From the NCBI RefSeq assembly GCF_016411865.1, contig NZ_JAEKJA010000007.1, forward strand, positions 434,001 through 498,000: 64,000 nucleotides of DNA, given 5' to 3'. The DNA comes from Acuticoccus mangrovi. GTDB taxonomy: Bacteria > Pseudomonadota > Alphaproteobacteria > Rhizobiales > Amorphaceae. A model generated the notes under the pieces. The model did not search any database and was not told the origin of the DNA. It was given only the letters and a program-made list of their open reading frames with translations. The stretch's first letter is position 1. Each line of letters opens with the position of its first letter. Below are positions 15,707-24,166 of this stretch, in pieces. The translations under genes were made by a program, and so were the position numbers.

Positions 15707-17103
15707 CGGGCCGGCTCGACGAGGACACGCGGCTTCCACCGACCGTCCGCGCGCCGGCCTACGATCGGCGCCGCGTCAACTGCGGCGTCGTCCATATCGG
15801 CGTCGGCGCCTTCCACCGGGCCCATCAGGCGGTCTACACCGACGACGCCATTGCCGCAGAGGGTGGCGACTGGCGCATTCTGGGCGTGAGCCTGCGCCGG
15901 CCGGACGCCGCCGCCGCGCTCAACCCGCAGAGCGGGCTCTACTCGCTGATCGAGCGCGGGGCGGACGTGCCGGTGCGCGTGATCGGCAGTCTCGGCCGCG
16001 TGCTCGGGCCCCTCGCCACCCATCGCGGCGCCATCATGGCCGCGCTGACCGATCCGGCGACGCGGGTCGTCACGATCACCGTGAGCGAGAAGGGCTACGG
16101 GCGGGACGCCGTGACGGGCGGGCTCGACGACACCGACCCCGCCGTGATGGGCGACCTCATGCGGCGGCGCAGCGGAGTGATCGAGGAGCCGCAGAGCCTG
16201 CCGGGGCTGATCGGGGCGGCGCTCCTCCTGCGCCACGAGGAGGGGGTCGCCCCGTTCACGACCCTGTCCTGCGACAATCTCCCGGAAAACGGTGCCGTCC
16301 TGCACCGCCTCGTGACGGAGATCGTCCCGCGCGGCGTCCGCTCGATGATCGCCGACGCGGCCTTTCCCTCCTCGATGGTCGATCGCATCACGCCGGCCGC
16401 GACGGCGGCGACGCGGGCCGACGCGGCCGCCGCCCTCGGCGTGGAGGACGCCGCGGCGATCGAGACCGAGCCGTTCAGCCAGTGGGTGATCGAGGACCGC
16501 TTCCCCGCCGGCCGGCCGGCCTGGGAGGCGGGTGGCGCGCTCTTCGTGTCCGACGTCGTGCCCTACGAGCGCATGAAGTTGCGCATGCTGAACGGCGCCC
16601 ACTCGCTGATCGCCTATATCGGCACCACCGAAGGGCTGCCGCTGGTGCGCGACGTGCTCGCCGTGCCGCAATATGAGGAAGCGGTACGTGCGCACTTCGC
16701 TGCGGCCCGGGCAACGCTCGCGCCGGTGCCGGGCGTCGATCTCGACGCCTACGCCGACGCTCTGGTGACGCGCTTCAAGAACCCCGCCATCGCCCATCGC
16801 ACGGCGCAGATCGCGATGGACGGCACCGAGAAGCTCGGCCCGCGCATCTTCGAGCCGGCGCTCGTCGCCCTCGCCGGGCGGACACCCATTGACGCTTTCG
16901 CCCGGGTGGCGGGGTTGTGGATGACCCATGCCGCCCGCGCCTCGGCGGCCGGCACGCTCGACGATCCGCGCGCCGGCGAGATCGCCGCGGCACTCCGCGG
17001 CGCCGACCCGCTGTCGGGCCTCGCCAAGGCGGCGGCGATGCCGATGGAGCTGCGCAAGGCGCCCGAGTTCTGGGATCGCGTCGTCGCCTCCGCCCAACTC
17101 TGA
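15703..17103 (+). CDS. uxuB: mannitol dehydrogenase family oxidoreductase, probable fructuronate reductase
   Basis: This is a 466-residue polyol-specific long-chain dehydrogenase. The N-terminal Rossmann domain has VVHIGVGAFHRAHQAVYTDD and SVSEKGYG-like segments; the central domain carries LSCDNLPENG, and the catalytic MKLRMLNGAHSLIAYIG contains the K-x4-N-x2-H arrangement. In this context it should reduce D-fructuronate to D-mannonate with NADH, the substrate of UxuA. It is translationally coupled to uxuA and is the last gene of the operon. Close relatives reduce mannitol or arabinitol, so the assignment depends on the neighbour. Confidence 0.9.
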   Translation: MTGRLDEDTRLPPTVRAPAYDRRRVNCGVVHIGVGAFHRAHQAVYTDDAIAAEGGDWRILGVSLRRPDAAAALNPQSGLYSLIERGADVPVRVIGSLGRVLGPLATHRGAIMAALTDPATRVVTITVSEKGYGRDAVTGGLDDTDPAVMGDLMRRRSGVIEEPQSLPGLIGAALLLRHEEGVAPFTTLSCDNLPENGAVLHRLVTEIVPRGVRSMIADAAFPSSMVDRITPAATAATRADAAAALGVEDAAAIETEPFSQWVIEDRFPAGRPAWEAGGALFVSDVVPYERMKLRMLNGAHSLIAYIGTTEGLPLVRDVLAVPQYEEAVRAHFAAARATLAPVPGVDLDAYADALVTRFKNPAIAHRTAQIAMDGTEKLGPRIFEPALVALAGRTPIDAFARVAGLWMTHAARASAAGTLDDPRAGEIAAALRGADPLSGLAKAAAMPMELRKAPEFWDRVVASAQL

Positions 17104-17269
17104 GAGCGAGCCCCTACGGCGCGCTGCGCCCGCTGGCCCTCCGCCGCGGCGATCGCCCACACCTATGGGGCACGCGGTGGCGAGTGGGTGCCGCTCTCAT
17201 CGGCCGCACTCGTGGAGAGCCCGAGTCGGGCGCCGTGCCGGCGGGCGGGTGGGGCGCAGTCGTCGCCGG

Positions 17270-17764
17270 CTATTCGACGGTGGGCGGGGGAGAGGGCGGC
17301 AGCATGTGGTAGCCGCGGCCTTCGTAGTCGAACTCATGGAGCCTGTTGACGGGCGTCGCCTTGTCGACCGGCGAAGCGTAGTAGGCGCGGATCTCGGCGA
17401 TCTTGGTGACGCCCTCGTTGAAGACGTACCACTCGTCGCCGCGCAGGGCCTCGCCGACGGCGGTCTTCCAGTGGGTCCACTCGATCACCGCTTCGCGGCC
17501 TTGCGGGCCGGTGAGGATCTTCTCGATGGTCCATCGGCTGCCGAGCGTCTTCACGCACCAGAGCCAGCCGTCGGCGATGGCCTCGGCGCCGCGCCACGGG
17601 GCGCCGGGCAGCCCCGGCGGGAAATAGTGCACCGCGTCCGGCGTGAAGCAGTCGACGAGGCCGGCGTGGTCGGCGTCGTTGCACATGCGGAAATAGTGCA
17701 GGATCAGCGCTTCGGCGCGGGCCGCGGGATCGCGAAGGCCGGTGAGGATGTCGGCGGTTCTCAA
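17270..17764 (-). CDS. SnoaL-like (NTF2-fold) protein
   Basis: This 164-residue protein has the polyketide-cyclase/NTF2 pattern: a helical start (EALILHYFRMCNDADHAGLV), CFTPDAVHYFPPG, WRGAEAIADGW, TIEKILTGPQGREAVIEWTH and WYVFNEGVTKIAEIRAYY. The fold forms a cone-shaped pocket used by isomerases, cyclases or non-enzymatic ligand binders. The start is TTG 17764, which overlaps the upstream stop as TTGA; no better start exists in frame. It is the last gene of the seven-gene LysR-led operon, so it may act on a keto-deoxy sugar acid. That role is an inference from position. Confidence 0.8.
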   Translation of the reverse strand: MRTADILTGLRDPAARAEALILHYFRMCNDADHAGLVDCFTPDAVHYFPPGLPGAPWRGAEAIADGWLWCVKTLGSRWTIEKILTGPQGREAVIEWTHWKTAVGEALRGDEWYVFNEGVTKIAEIRAYYASPVDKATPVNRLHEFDYEGRGYHMLPPSPPPTVE

Positions 17765-18486
17765 AGGGTGTGGCCCTCCCGCTTCCAGGCTTCGAACTCG
17801 GCGAGCGTCGCCTCGTCGGCGGGATAGGTTCCCCAGAGCGGCGCGCCGGCGTCGATCTTGGTGAAGAGGAATTTTTCGCGCAACTCCTGTTCGACCCCGG
17901 CCTCGGCTATCTCCTCGGCGAGGTGCCGGGGGATCACCGTCACGCCGTCGGCGTCTCCCACCACGATGTCGCCGGGATAGACGGCGACGTCGGCGCAGCC
18001 GATCGGCTCCTGCATCGCCACCGCGCGGTGAAAGGCGGGGCGGGTCGAGGCGGTGTTCGCCCGGCAGTAGGTGGGGAAGTCCATCGCCGCGATCTCGGTG
18101 CCGTCGCGAAAGGCCCCGTCGGTGACCGCGGCGGCGACGCCCTTCCGCATCATCCGCGTCATCAGCATGTTGCCGGCGGAGGCGGCGCGCGGGTCGTTGC
18201 GCGAATCGATCATCAGCACGGCCCCCGCGCCGATCGTCTCGACGGCCTCCCACTGCATGTTGTCCTCGCCCCGCTTCTTGAGGTCGCCAAGGTCCCAGTC
18301 CTTGTCCTCCCGGCTCGGGATGAAGCGCAGGGTGAAGGCTTCACCCGCGAACGGCCCCGCCTTGGGATTGAGCGGGGTGAGCCCCACCAAAAATTGCTGG
18401 CGGAAGCCGCGGCGGAAGAGCTGCGTCGTCAGCGTCCCCTGGCTGCACTTCTTGAGTTTCGCCAGAGTGTCGGCGGTGATCGCCAT
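17761..18486 (-). CDS. RraA-family protein (class II pyruvate aldolase-like)
   Basis: This 241-residue protein of the RraA/HMG-aldolase fold has LMIDSRNDPRAASAGNMLMT, TRMMRKGVAAAVTDGAFRDG with the Arg and Asp of the active site, and GCADVAVYPGDIVVGDADGV. Family members include metal-dependent 4-hydroxy-4-methyl-2-oxoglutarate and related oxo-acid aldolases, and the RNase E inhibitor RraA itself. Being inside a sugar-acid dehydratase operon, it more likely cleaves or processes a keto-deoxy acid than regulates RNase E. It has a paralogue at 20046-20795 in the same operon. The substrate is unproven. Confidence 0.85.
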   Translation of the reverse strand: MAITADTLAKLKKCSQGTLTTQLFRRGFRQQFLVGLTPLNPKAGPFAGEAFTLRFIPSREDKDWDLGDLKKRGEDNMQWEAVETIGAGAVLMIDSRNDPRAASAGNMLMTRMMRKGVAAAVTDGAFRDGTEIAAMDFPTYCRANTASTRPAFHRAVAMQEPIGCADVAVYPGDIVVGDADGVTVIPRHLAEEIAEAGVEQELREKFLFTKIDAGAPLWGTYPADEATLAEFEAWKREGHTL

Positions 18487-18495
18487 GAAAGCCTC

Positions 18496-20043
18496 CTATC
18501 CGGTGACGCCGATGGGCCAGGGGGCGAACTCTTCTTCCCCCACCCCAAGCGCCTCGCTCTTCGACCTCTGCCCCGAGGCGACGGCGAGGATCTTGGCGAA
18601 GATCTCCTCGCCCATCTCCTCGAGGCTCTTGGTGCCGTCGATGACGGTGCCGCAATTGATGTCCATGTCGCCGGTCATGCGCTCGTACATCGGCGTGTTC
18701 GTGGCGAGCTTGATCGTGGGCGCGGGGTAGGAGCCGAAGCAGGAGCCTCGCCCCGTGGTGAAGCACACGAGGTTGGCGCCGCCGGCGATCTGGCCCGTCG
18801 CCGAGACCGGGTCGAAGCCCGGCGTGTCCATGATGACGAGGCCGTGCTCGGTGACGGGCTCGGCATATTTGTAGACGGCGTTGATCCCCGTCGAGCCGCC
18901 CTTCTTCGAGCCGCCGAGCGACTTTTCGATGATGTTGGCGAGCCCGCCGGCGTTGTTGCCGGGGGAGACGCGCCCGTTCATCTGGGTGTCGCGGCCGCGG
19001 TTGTATTCGAGCCACCACTCGATGCGCTCGATGAAGCGCTTGCCCACCTCCGGCGTCTTGGCGCGGGCGGTGAGGGTGTGCTCGACGCCGTAGAGCTCGG
19101 GCGTTTCGGACAGGATCGCCGTCCCCCCGTGGCGCACCAGGATGTCGACCGCCTTGCCGAGCGCGGGGTTCGCCGAAAGCCCGGAAAATCCGTCCGACCC
19201 GCCGCACTGGAGGCCCACCAGGATGTGCTCGGCCGACGAGGGCACCCGCTCGATGACGTTGGCGAGCGGCAGCATTTCGCGCACCGCGGCCTTGCCGGCG
19301 TCGATGGCGGCCTTGGTGCCGCCGAGGCCCTGCATCGAGACGGTGTGCAGCATCTTGCCGGCGGCGAGGCTCTCCTTCTCGAAGAACTCCTGGAGATTGT
19401 TGCGCTCGCAGCCGAGCGAGCACACCACCGCGCCCGCGACGTTGGGATGGCGGATGTAGCCCGCCAGCGTGCGGCGGAGGAGATCCATGGGCTCGCCGGT
19501 CATCTCCATGCCGCAGCCCTGCTCGTGCACGAAGGGGACGACGGCGTCGACGTTGGGGAAGTCTTCGAGGCGGTCCTCGTCGAAATAGTTGGCGATCTTA
19601 CGGGCGACCGTCGCCGAGCAGTTCACCGTGATGAAGAGGCCGATGACGTTGCGCGTGCCGACGCGGCCGTCGGCGCGGCGGTAGCCCATGAAGGTGGCCC
19701 GTTCGTCGGGCGGCAGGAGCTCGGTCGGGCGGTAGTCCTCGCCGTAGCGGTAGTCTTTCTCGAAGCCGTCCATCAGCACGTTGTGGGAGTGCATCCAGGT
19801 GCCGGGCGCGATGTCCTCGCCGGCGAAGCCGATGATGGTGGCGTATTTCAGCACCGGCTCGCCCTTGGCGATGGGGCGGGTCGCGATCTTGTGGCCGAAG
19901 GGGACGTCTTGAAGCGTCGTCACCTCTTCGGAGCCGATCGTCGTGCCCGCCGGCAGCGCCTCGCGGGCGACGACCACGTTGTCGGCCGGATCGAGCCGGA
20001 TGACGGGATCGTTGGGGCGGGTGGGGGCGTCGAGAGTGGGCAT
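18496..20043 (-). CDS. uxaA: UxaA-family altronate/aldarate dehydratase with SAF domain
   Basis: This is a 515-residue full-length member of the UxaA/GarD family. Residues to about 90 form a SAF domain (VIRLDPADNVVVAREALPAG). The large catalytic part has GYRRADGRVGTRNVIGLFIT, VNCSATVARKIA, VPFVHEQGCGME, LGCERNN, LQCGGSDGFSGLSANPALG, SPGNNAGGL and CFTTGRGSCFG. The VNCSATV and ATGQIAGGA segments are closer to altronate than to galactarate dehydratases. ATG 20043 has GGGAGG 6 bases upstream; the frame open beyond it overlaps the next gene and is not coding. Substrate could be altronate, galactarate or a talarate-derived acid. Confidence 0.88.
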   Translation of the reverse strand: MPTLDAPTRPNDPVIRLDPADNVVVAREALPAGTTIGSEEVTTLQDVPFGHKIATRPIAKGEPVLKYATIIGFAGEDIAPGTWMHSHNVLMDGFEKDYRYGEDYRPTELLPPDERATFMGYRRADGRVGTRNVIGLFITVNCSATVARKIANYFDEDRLEDFPNVDAVVPFVHEQGCGMEMTGEPMDLLRRTLAGYIRHPNVAGAVVCSLGCERNNLQEFFEKESLAAGKMLHTVSMQGLGGTKAAIDAGKAAVREMLPLANVIERVPSSAEHILVGLQCGGSDGFSGLSANPALGKAVDILVRHGGTAILSETPELYGVEHTLTARAKTPEVGKRFIERIEWWLEYNRGRDTQMNGRVSPGNNAGGLANIIEKSLGGSKKGGSTGINAVYKYAEPVTEHGLVIMDTPGFDPVSATGQIAGGANLVCFTTGRGSCFGSYPAPTIKLATNTPMYERMTGDMDINCGTVIDGTKSLEEMGEEIFAKILAVASGQRSKSEALGVGEEEFAPWPIGVTG

Positions 20044-20045
20044 TC

Positions 20046-20795
20046 CTACCTCCCGTTCTGTTTCCGCCAGGCGGCGAAGCGCTCGAGGTTTTCCTCTTTC
20101 GTGGCCGGGTAGAGGCCGATGATGGTTTCGCCCGCCTTCACCTTTTCGAGGGCGAAGTCCTCGTAGGCGGTCATCTCCACCGCCTCGGTGGCGATCTCGT
20201 CGGCGAGGTGGGCGGGGATCACGATCACGCAGTCGTCGTCGCCCACCACGATGTCGCCCGGGAACACCGGCGCGTCGCCGCAGCCGATGGGGACGTTGAT
20301 GTCGATCGCCTCGTTGTGGGTGAGGTTCGTGGGGGACGACGGGCGGTGGTGGTAGGCGGGGATGTCGAGCGTCGCGATGGTCATCGCGTCGCGGAAGCCG
20401 CCGTCGGTGACGACGCCTTCGGCGCCGCGGGTCATCAGGCGGGTGATGAGGATGTCGCCGGCGGAGGCGGCGCGCGCGTCCTTGCGCGAATCCATGACGA
20501 GGACGGCGCCCGGCGGGCACGTCTCGATGGCGTGGCGCTGGGGGTGTTCGGGATTGCGGAAGGCGGCCAGCGTGTTGCGGTCTTCGCGGGCGGGCATGTA
20601 GCGCAGGGTGAAGGCGGGGCCCACCATGTTGCGGCCCTTGGCGCCCACGGGGTGGACGTCCTGGATCACCTGGTTGCGGAAGCCGCGCTTGAAGAGGGCG
20701 GTCGCGAGGGTCGCCACCGAAACGGTGCGCAGCTTCTCGATGGTCTCCGGCAAAACGGGGGCGGGCGAAACGGGAGTGGGCGAAGGGGTGGTCAC
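20046..20795 (-). CDS. RraA-family protein, second copy
   Basis: This 249-residue paralogue of the gene at 17761-18486 has the same blocks: LVMDSRKDARAASAGDILIT, RLMTRGAEGVVTDGGFRDAM and GCGDAPVFPGDIVVGDDDCV. GTG 20795 overlaps the upstream stop as GTGA. A low-complexity Ser/Thr/Pro N-terminus precedes the conserved LFKRGFRNQ segment also present in the other copy. Two diverged copies in one operon suggest either a hetero-oligomer or aldolases for two different dehydratase products. Confidence 0.85.
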   Translation of the reverse strand: MTTPSPTPVSPAPVLPETIEKLRTVSVATLATALFKRGFRNQVIQDVHPVGAKGRNMVGPAFTLRYMPAREDRNTLAAFRNPEHPQRHAIETCPPGAVLVMDSRKDARAASAGDILITRLMTRGAEGVVTDGGFRDAMTIATLDIPAYHHRPSSPTNLTHNEAIDINVPIGCGDAPVFPGDIVVGDDDCVIVIPAHLADEIATEAVEMTAYEDFALEKVKAGETIIGLYPATKEENLERFAAWRKQNGR

Positions 20796-21970
20796 GGGCG
20801 GGCCTCGTGGGTGGCGGTTGTCCAGGGGGTCGCTTCGTCCGACAGGGTGAAGCCGAGGCCGGGGCGGTCGGACACCCACATGCGGCCGTCGCGGATTTCG
20901 AGGCGCTCGTTGAAGAGGGGTTCGAGCCACTCGAAGTGCTCGACCCACGGCTCCTGGGGGTAGGCGGCGGAGAGGTGGAGATGGATCTCCATCACGAAGT
21001 GCGGCGCGAGGCGGATGCGCTTGTGGTCGGCGGCCGCCATCACCTTGAGGCACGGCGTGATGCCGCCGATGCGCGGGGCGTCGGGCTGGAGGAAGTCGAC
21101 GGCGTTAAGGTCGACGAGGCGCATCAGTTCGGCGGCGGAGGTCAGCATCTCGCCGGTGGCGATGGGAGTGGCGAGCTCGGCGGCGAGGGCGGCGTGGCCT
21201 TCGGCGTCGTGGGCGTCGAGGGGCTCTTCGATCCACACGAGGTTCAAGGGCTCGACGATGCGGCCGAAGCGCAGCGCGGTGATGCGGTCCCATTGCTGGT
21301 TGGCGTCGATCATGATCGGGGTGTCGGGGGCGACGCGGCGGACCATTTCGAGCCGCTCGATGTCCTTCATCGGGTCGGGCTGGCCGACCTTCAGCTTGAT
21401 GCCGCCGATGCCGCGCTCCACCGCGCGGGCGACGCCCTCGCGCACGGCGCCGTCGTCGGAAGAGAAATAGCCGGCGGAGGTGTTGTAGACGCGCACCCCG
21501 TCGCGGTGGGCGCCGAGGAGTTTGGCGAGCGGCAGGCCGGCGCGCTTGGCCTTCATGTCCCACAGCGCGATGTCGAAGGCGGCGATCGCCTGCATCGCGA
21601 GGCCCGACCGGCCCATGGAGGCGCCAGCCCAGGCGAGCTTTTCGGCGAGGCGGGCGATGTCGTTCGGGTCTTCGCCCAGAAGCTCGCCGGCGATCTCCTT
21701 GGCGTGGGCGAACATCCCTTCGCCGCCGGCGCGGATCGAATAGGCGAAGCCGAGGCCCGTCGGCCCGTGCGCGCTCTCGATCTCGGCGATGAGGCACGGG
21801 ACGTCGGAGAACGGCTTCTGCCGCCCCGTCATCACCTTGGCATCGGCGACCGGGGGCACATTGAGCGGCACACGCACGAGGCGCACCACCACGCGGGTGA
21901 TGCGGTCGAGGGTGGCGGGGCCGGTGGCGAGACCCGCGGCGACGGGGTTTTCCGGGATCAGGCGCTGCAT
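20792..21970 (-). CDS. enolase-superfamily dehydratase, L-talarate/galactarate dehydratase-like (copy A)
   Basis: This 392-residue mandelate racemase-group enzyme has the superfamily catalytic motifs: the KxK lysine pair in GIGGIKLKVGQPD, the metal ligands in MIDANQQWDR, WIEEPLDAHD and IATGEML, and the C-terminal catalytic histidine in RLAPHFVMEIHLHL. The string DANQQWD plus the C-terminal FEWLEPLFNERLEI matches the talarate/galactarate dehydratase group, which removes water from hexarates. ATG 21970 is used; GTG 21976, two codons earlier, overlaps the upstream stop and is possible. It follows copy B directly in the operon. Substrate is assigned by motif similarity only. Confidence 0.85.
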   Translation of the reverse strand: MQRLIPENPVAAGLATGPATLDRITRVVVRLVRVPLNVPPVADAKVMTGRQKPFSDVPCLIAEIESAHGPTGLGFAYSIRAGGEGMFAHAKEIAGELLGEDPNDIARLAEKLAWAGASMGRSGLAMQAIAAFDIALWDMKAKRAGLPLAKLLGAHRDGVRVYNTSAGYFSSDDGAVREGVARAVERGIGGIKLKVGQPDPMKDIERLEMVRRVAPDTPIMIDANQQWDRITALRFGRIVEPLNLVWIEEPLDAHDAEGHAALAAELATPIATGEMLTSAAELMRLVDLNAVDFLQPDAPRIGGITPCLKVMAAADHKRIRLAPHFVMEIHLHLSAAYPQEPWVEHFEWLEPLFNERLEIRDGRMWVSDRPGLGFTLSDEATPWTTATHEARP

Positions 21971-21972
21971 GG

Positions 21973-23169
21973 TCACGCCGTGTGGGTCGCGGACGTCCAG
22001 GCTCTCGCCTGGTCCGACAGGGTGAGGCCGAGGCCGGGGCGGTCCGGCACCCACATGCGGCCGTCGCGGATCTCGAGGCGCTCGTTGAAGAGGGGTTCCA
22101 GCCACTCGAAGTGCTCCACCCACGGCTCGTGCGGATAGGCGGCGGCGAGGTGGAGGTGGATCTCCATGGCGAAATGGGGGGCGAGGCGCATGCGCTTGTG
22201 GTCGGCGAGGGCGCAGATCTTCAGAAACGGCGTGATGCCGCCGACGCGCGGCGCGTCGGGCTGGATGAAGTCGACGCTATTGCAGCGGATCAGCTCGGCA
22301 TGCTCGGCGGCGCTCGTCAGCATCTCGCCGGTGGCGATGGGGGTGGCGAGCTCGGCGGCGAGGGCGGCGTGACCCTCCGCGTCATAGGCGTCGAGGGGCT
22401 CTTCGATCCAGGTGAGGTTGAGCGGCTCGACGATGCGGCCGAAGCGCAACGCCGTCACCCGGTCCCATTGCTGGTTGGCGTCGATCATCACGGGCATCGA
22501 GCCGCCGACGTGGGCGCGCACCTCTTCGAGGCGCGCGATGTCGACCATCGGATCGGGCTGGCCGACCTTCAGCTTGATGCCGCCGATGCCGCGGGCGATG
22601 GCGGTGTCGATGCGCGCCTTCACCTCGTCCATCGCCATCGACAGGTAGCCGGACGAGGTGTTGTAGCAGCGCACCCCGTCGCGGTGGGCGCCCAGCAGCT
22701 TGGCGAGGGGGAGGCCGGCGCGCTTCGCCTTCATGTCCCACAGCGCGATGTCCATCGCGGCGATCGCCTGCACCGCGAGGCCCGAGCGGCCCATGGAGGC
22801 ACCGGCCCAGCAGAGCTTGTCGTAGAGGCGGGCGGTGTCGTTGGGATCTTCGCCGATGAGTTCGCCGCAGATCTCCTTGGCGTGGGCGAAGAGGCCGGGG
22901 CCGCCGGCGCGCTTGGAATAGGAAAAGCCGAGCCCGGTGTGGCCGCCTTCGGAGGTGATCTCGGCGAACAGGAAGGCGATCTCGGTGAGGGGCTTTTGGC
23001 GGCCCGTCAGCACCTTGGCGTCGGAAATCGGGGAATGGAGCGGGAGGGCGGCGAGGCTCACCGTGACCTTGGCGATGCGGTCGAGGGTGGCGGGGCCGGG
23101 GGCAAGGCCCGCCTGCATCGGGTTCGCCGGAATCAGGCGCTCGCGCTGCGGCTTCTCGATCATGTTCAT
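21973..23169 (-). CDS. enolase-superfamily dehydratase, L-talarate/galactarate dehydratase-like (copy B)
   Basis: This 398-residue paralogue of the next gene has every catalytic motif: GIGGIKLKVGQPD, MIDANQQWDR, WIEEPLDAYD, IATGEML and RLAPHFAMEIHLHL. ATG 23169 overlaps the LysR stop as ATGA. The two copies are nearly identical at DNA level across the last third and diverge in the N-terminal capping domain, which sets substrate specificity in this superfamily. They could therefore handle two epimeric hexarates while sharing the barrel chemistry. Confidence 0.86.
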   Translation of the reverse strand: MNMIEKPQRERLIPANPMQAGLAPGPATLDRIAKVTVSLAALPLHSPISDAKVLTGRQKPLTEIAFLFAEITSEGGHTGLGFSYSKRAGGPGLFAHAKEICGELIGEDPNDTARLYDKLCWAGASMGRSGLAVQAIAAMDIALWDMKAKRAGLPLAKLLGAHRDGVRCYNTSSGYLSMAMDEVKARIDTAIARGIGGIKLKVGQPDPMVDIARLEEVRAHVGGSMPVMIDANQQWDRVTALRFGRIVEPLNLTWIEEPLDAYDAEGHAALAAELATPIATGEMLTSAAEHAELIRCNSVDFIQPDAPRVGGITPFLKICALADHKRMRLAPHFAMEIHLHLAAAYPHEPWVEHFEWLEPLFNERLEIRDGRMWVPDRPGLGLTLSDQARAWTSATHTA

Positions 23170-24047
23170 GGCATGGATCCGTTGGGGGTCGTGAGCGTCT
23201 CGCGGGCGACGCTGGCAAGGGTGTGGGTGAGGTCGTCGGCCCCCGGACGCAGGCACATGTGCGTCGCGACATTGCCGAGGGCGGGCAGACCGAGGTCGGG
23301 GCTCGCGCGCTCGAGCTGCGGGGTGATGTAGCTCGCCGGCAGCGGCGAGATGGCGAGGTCGGCCATCAACGCGGCCATCTGGCCGTGGGAGTATTCGCAG
23401 GAGAAGGCGGTGCGATAGGCGATCCCCGCCCGCTCCAGCGCCTCGACCGCCATGTGGCGCCACGGGCAGTTGTAGCCCGGCAGCGCCAGCGGCACGGGGC
23501 GCTGGAACATTGCCGTACCCCCCGCGCGCCCCAGCCACACGAGCGGCTCGGCGTGGAGGATCTCGCCCGGCAGCCCGCCCTTTTGGGCGGCCTCGGCGGC
23601 GACGAAGGCGATGTCGAGCTCGCCGCGCCCGAGGCGCTCCACCAATGTTGGGCTGAGGCCGAGGACGAGCTCGATCTCCGCCTCCGGGCAGAGCTTGGAG
23701 AACCGGGCGAGGGTGGGGGGCAGGAGGCGCGTCTCGTAGTCGTCCGGCGCGCCGACGCGCACGAGGCCCGAGAGGCGCGGTCCCAGGAAGCGCGACACCG
23801 CCTCCTCGTTGAGCGAGAGGATGCGCCGGGCGTAGTTCAGAAGCTCCTCGCCCGCCGAGGACAGGGCGACCGATCGGCCGGATTTTTCGAAGAGGCGCGT
23901 GGTGAGCTGGTCTTCGAGCCGCGCCATCTGCATCGACACCGCCGAGGGCGTGCGACGGACGCGCTCGGCGGCCGCCTTGAAGCTGCCGGTCTCGCACACC
24001 GAGACGAAGGTGCGGATGAGGTCGTGCTCCAGGAGAGGGGTCGGCAT
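23166..24047 (-). CDS. LysR-family regulator, first gene of the aldarate operon
   Basis: This 293-residue LTTR has an N-terminal helix-turn-helix (FVSVCETGSFKAAAERVRRT, then PSAVSMQMARLEDQL) and a periplasmic-binding-like effector domain. ATG 24047 is chosen because GGAG lies 6 bases before it; another ATG at 24059 has no ribosome site. Unusually for an LTTR it is the promoter-proximal gene of the operon it probably controls: its stop overlaps the first dehydratase gene as ATGA. It would thus co-vary with the operon. The divergent gene is a DUF1127 protein 119 bases away. Confidence 0.92.
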   Translation of the reverse strand: MPTPLLEHDLIRTFVSVCETGSFKAAAERVRRTPSAVSMQMARLEDQLTTRLFEKSGRSVALSSAGEELLNYARRILSLNEEAVSRFLGPRLSGLVRVGAPDDYETRLLPPTLARFSKLCPEAEIELVLGLSPTLVERLGRGELDIAFVAAEAAQKGGLPGEILHAEPLVWLGRAGGTAMFQRPVPLALPGYNCPWRHMAVEALERAGIAYRTAFSCEYSHGQMAALMADLAISPLPASYITPQLERASPDLGLPALGNVATHMCLRPGADDLTHTLASVARETLTTPNGSMP

Positions 24048-24089
24048 GGCGGGCTCCATCGTTGGCGATGGATCAAAATGACTGACCTT

Positions 24090-24110
24090 TGACGTCAGAA
24101 CAATTCGTTC
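24090..24110. promoter_or_regulatory. palindromes in the lysR / DUF1127 divergent gap
   Basis: TGACGTCA (24090-24097) is a perfect 8-bp palindrome, followed directly by the inverted repeat GAAC-AATTC-GTTC (24098-24110). They lie about 45-65 bases from the LysR start and are plausible regulator sites. LysR boxes are usually T-N11-A; this fit is loose. Confidence 0.35.
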
Positions 24111-24166
24111 GACTGATGTGTCGTGCGGGCGCACAGTCCCCCTCGTCCAATCGACGAGGTGATGTG

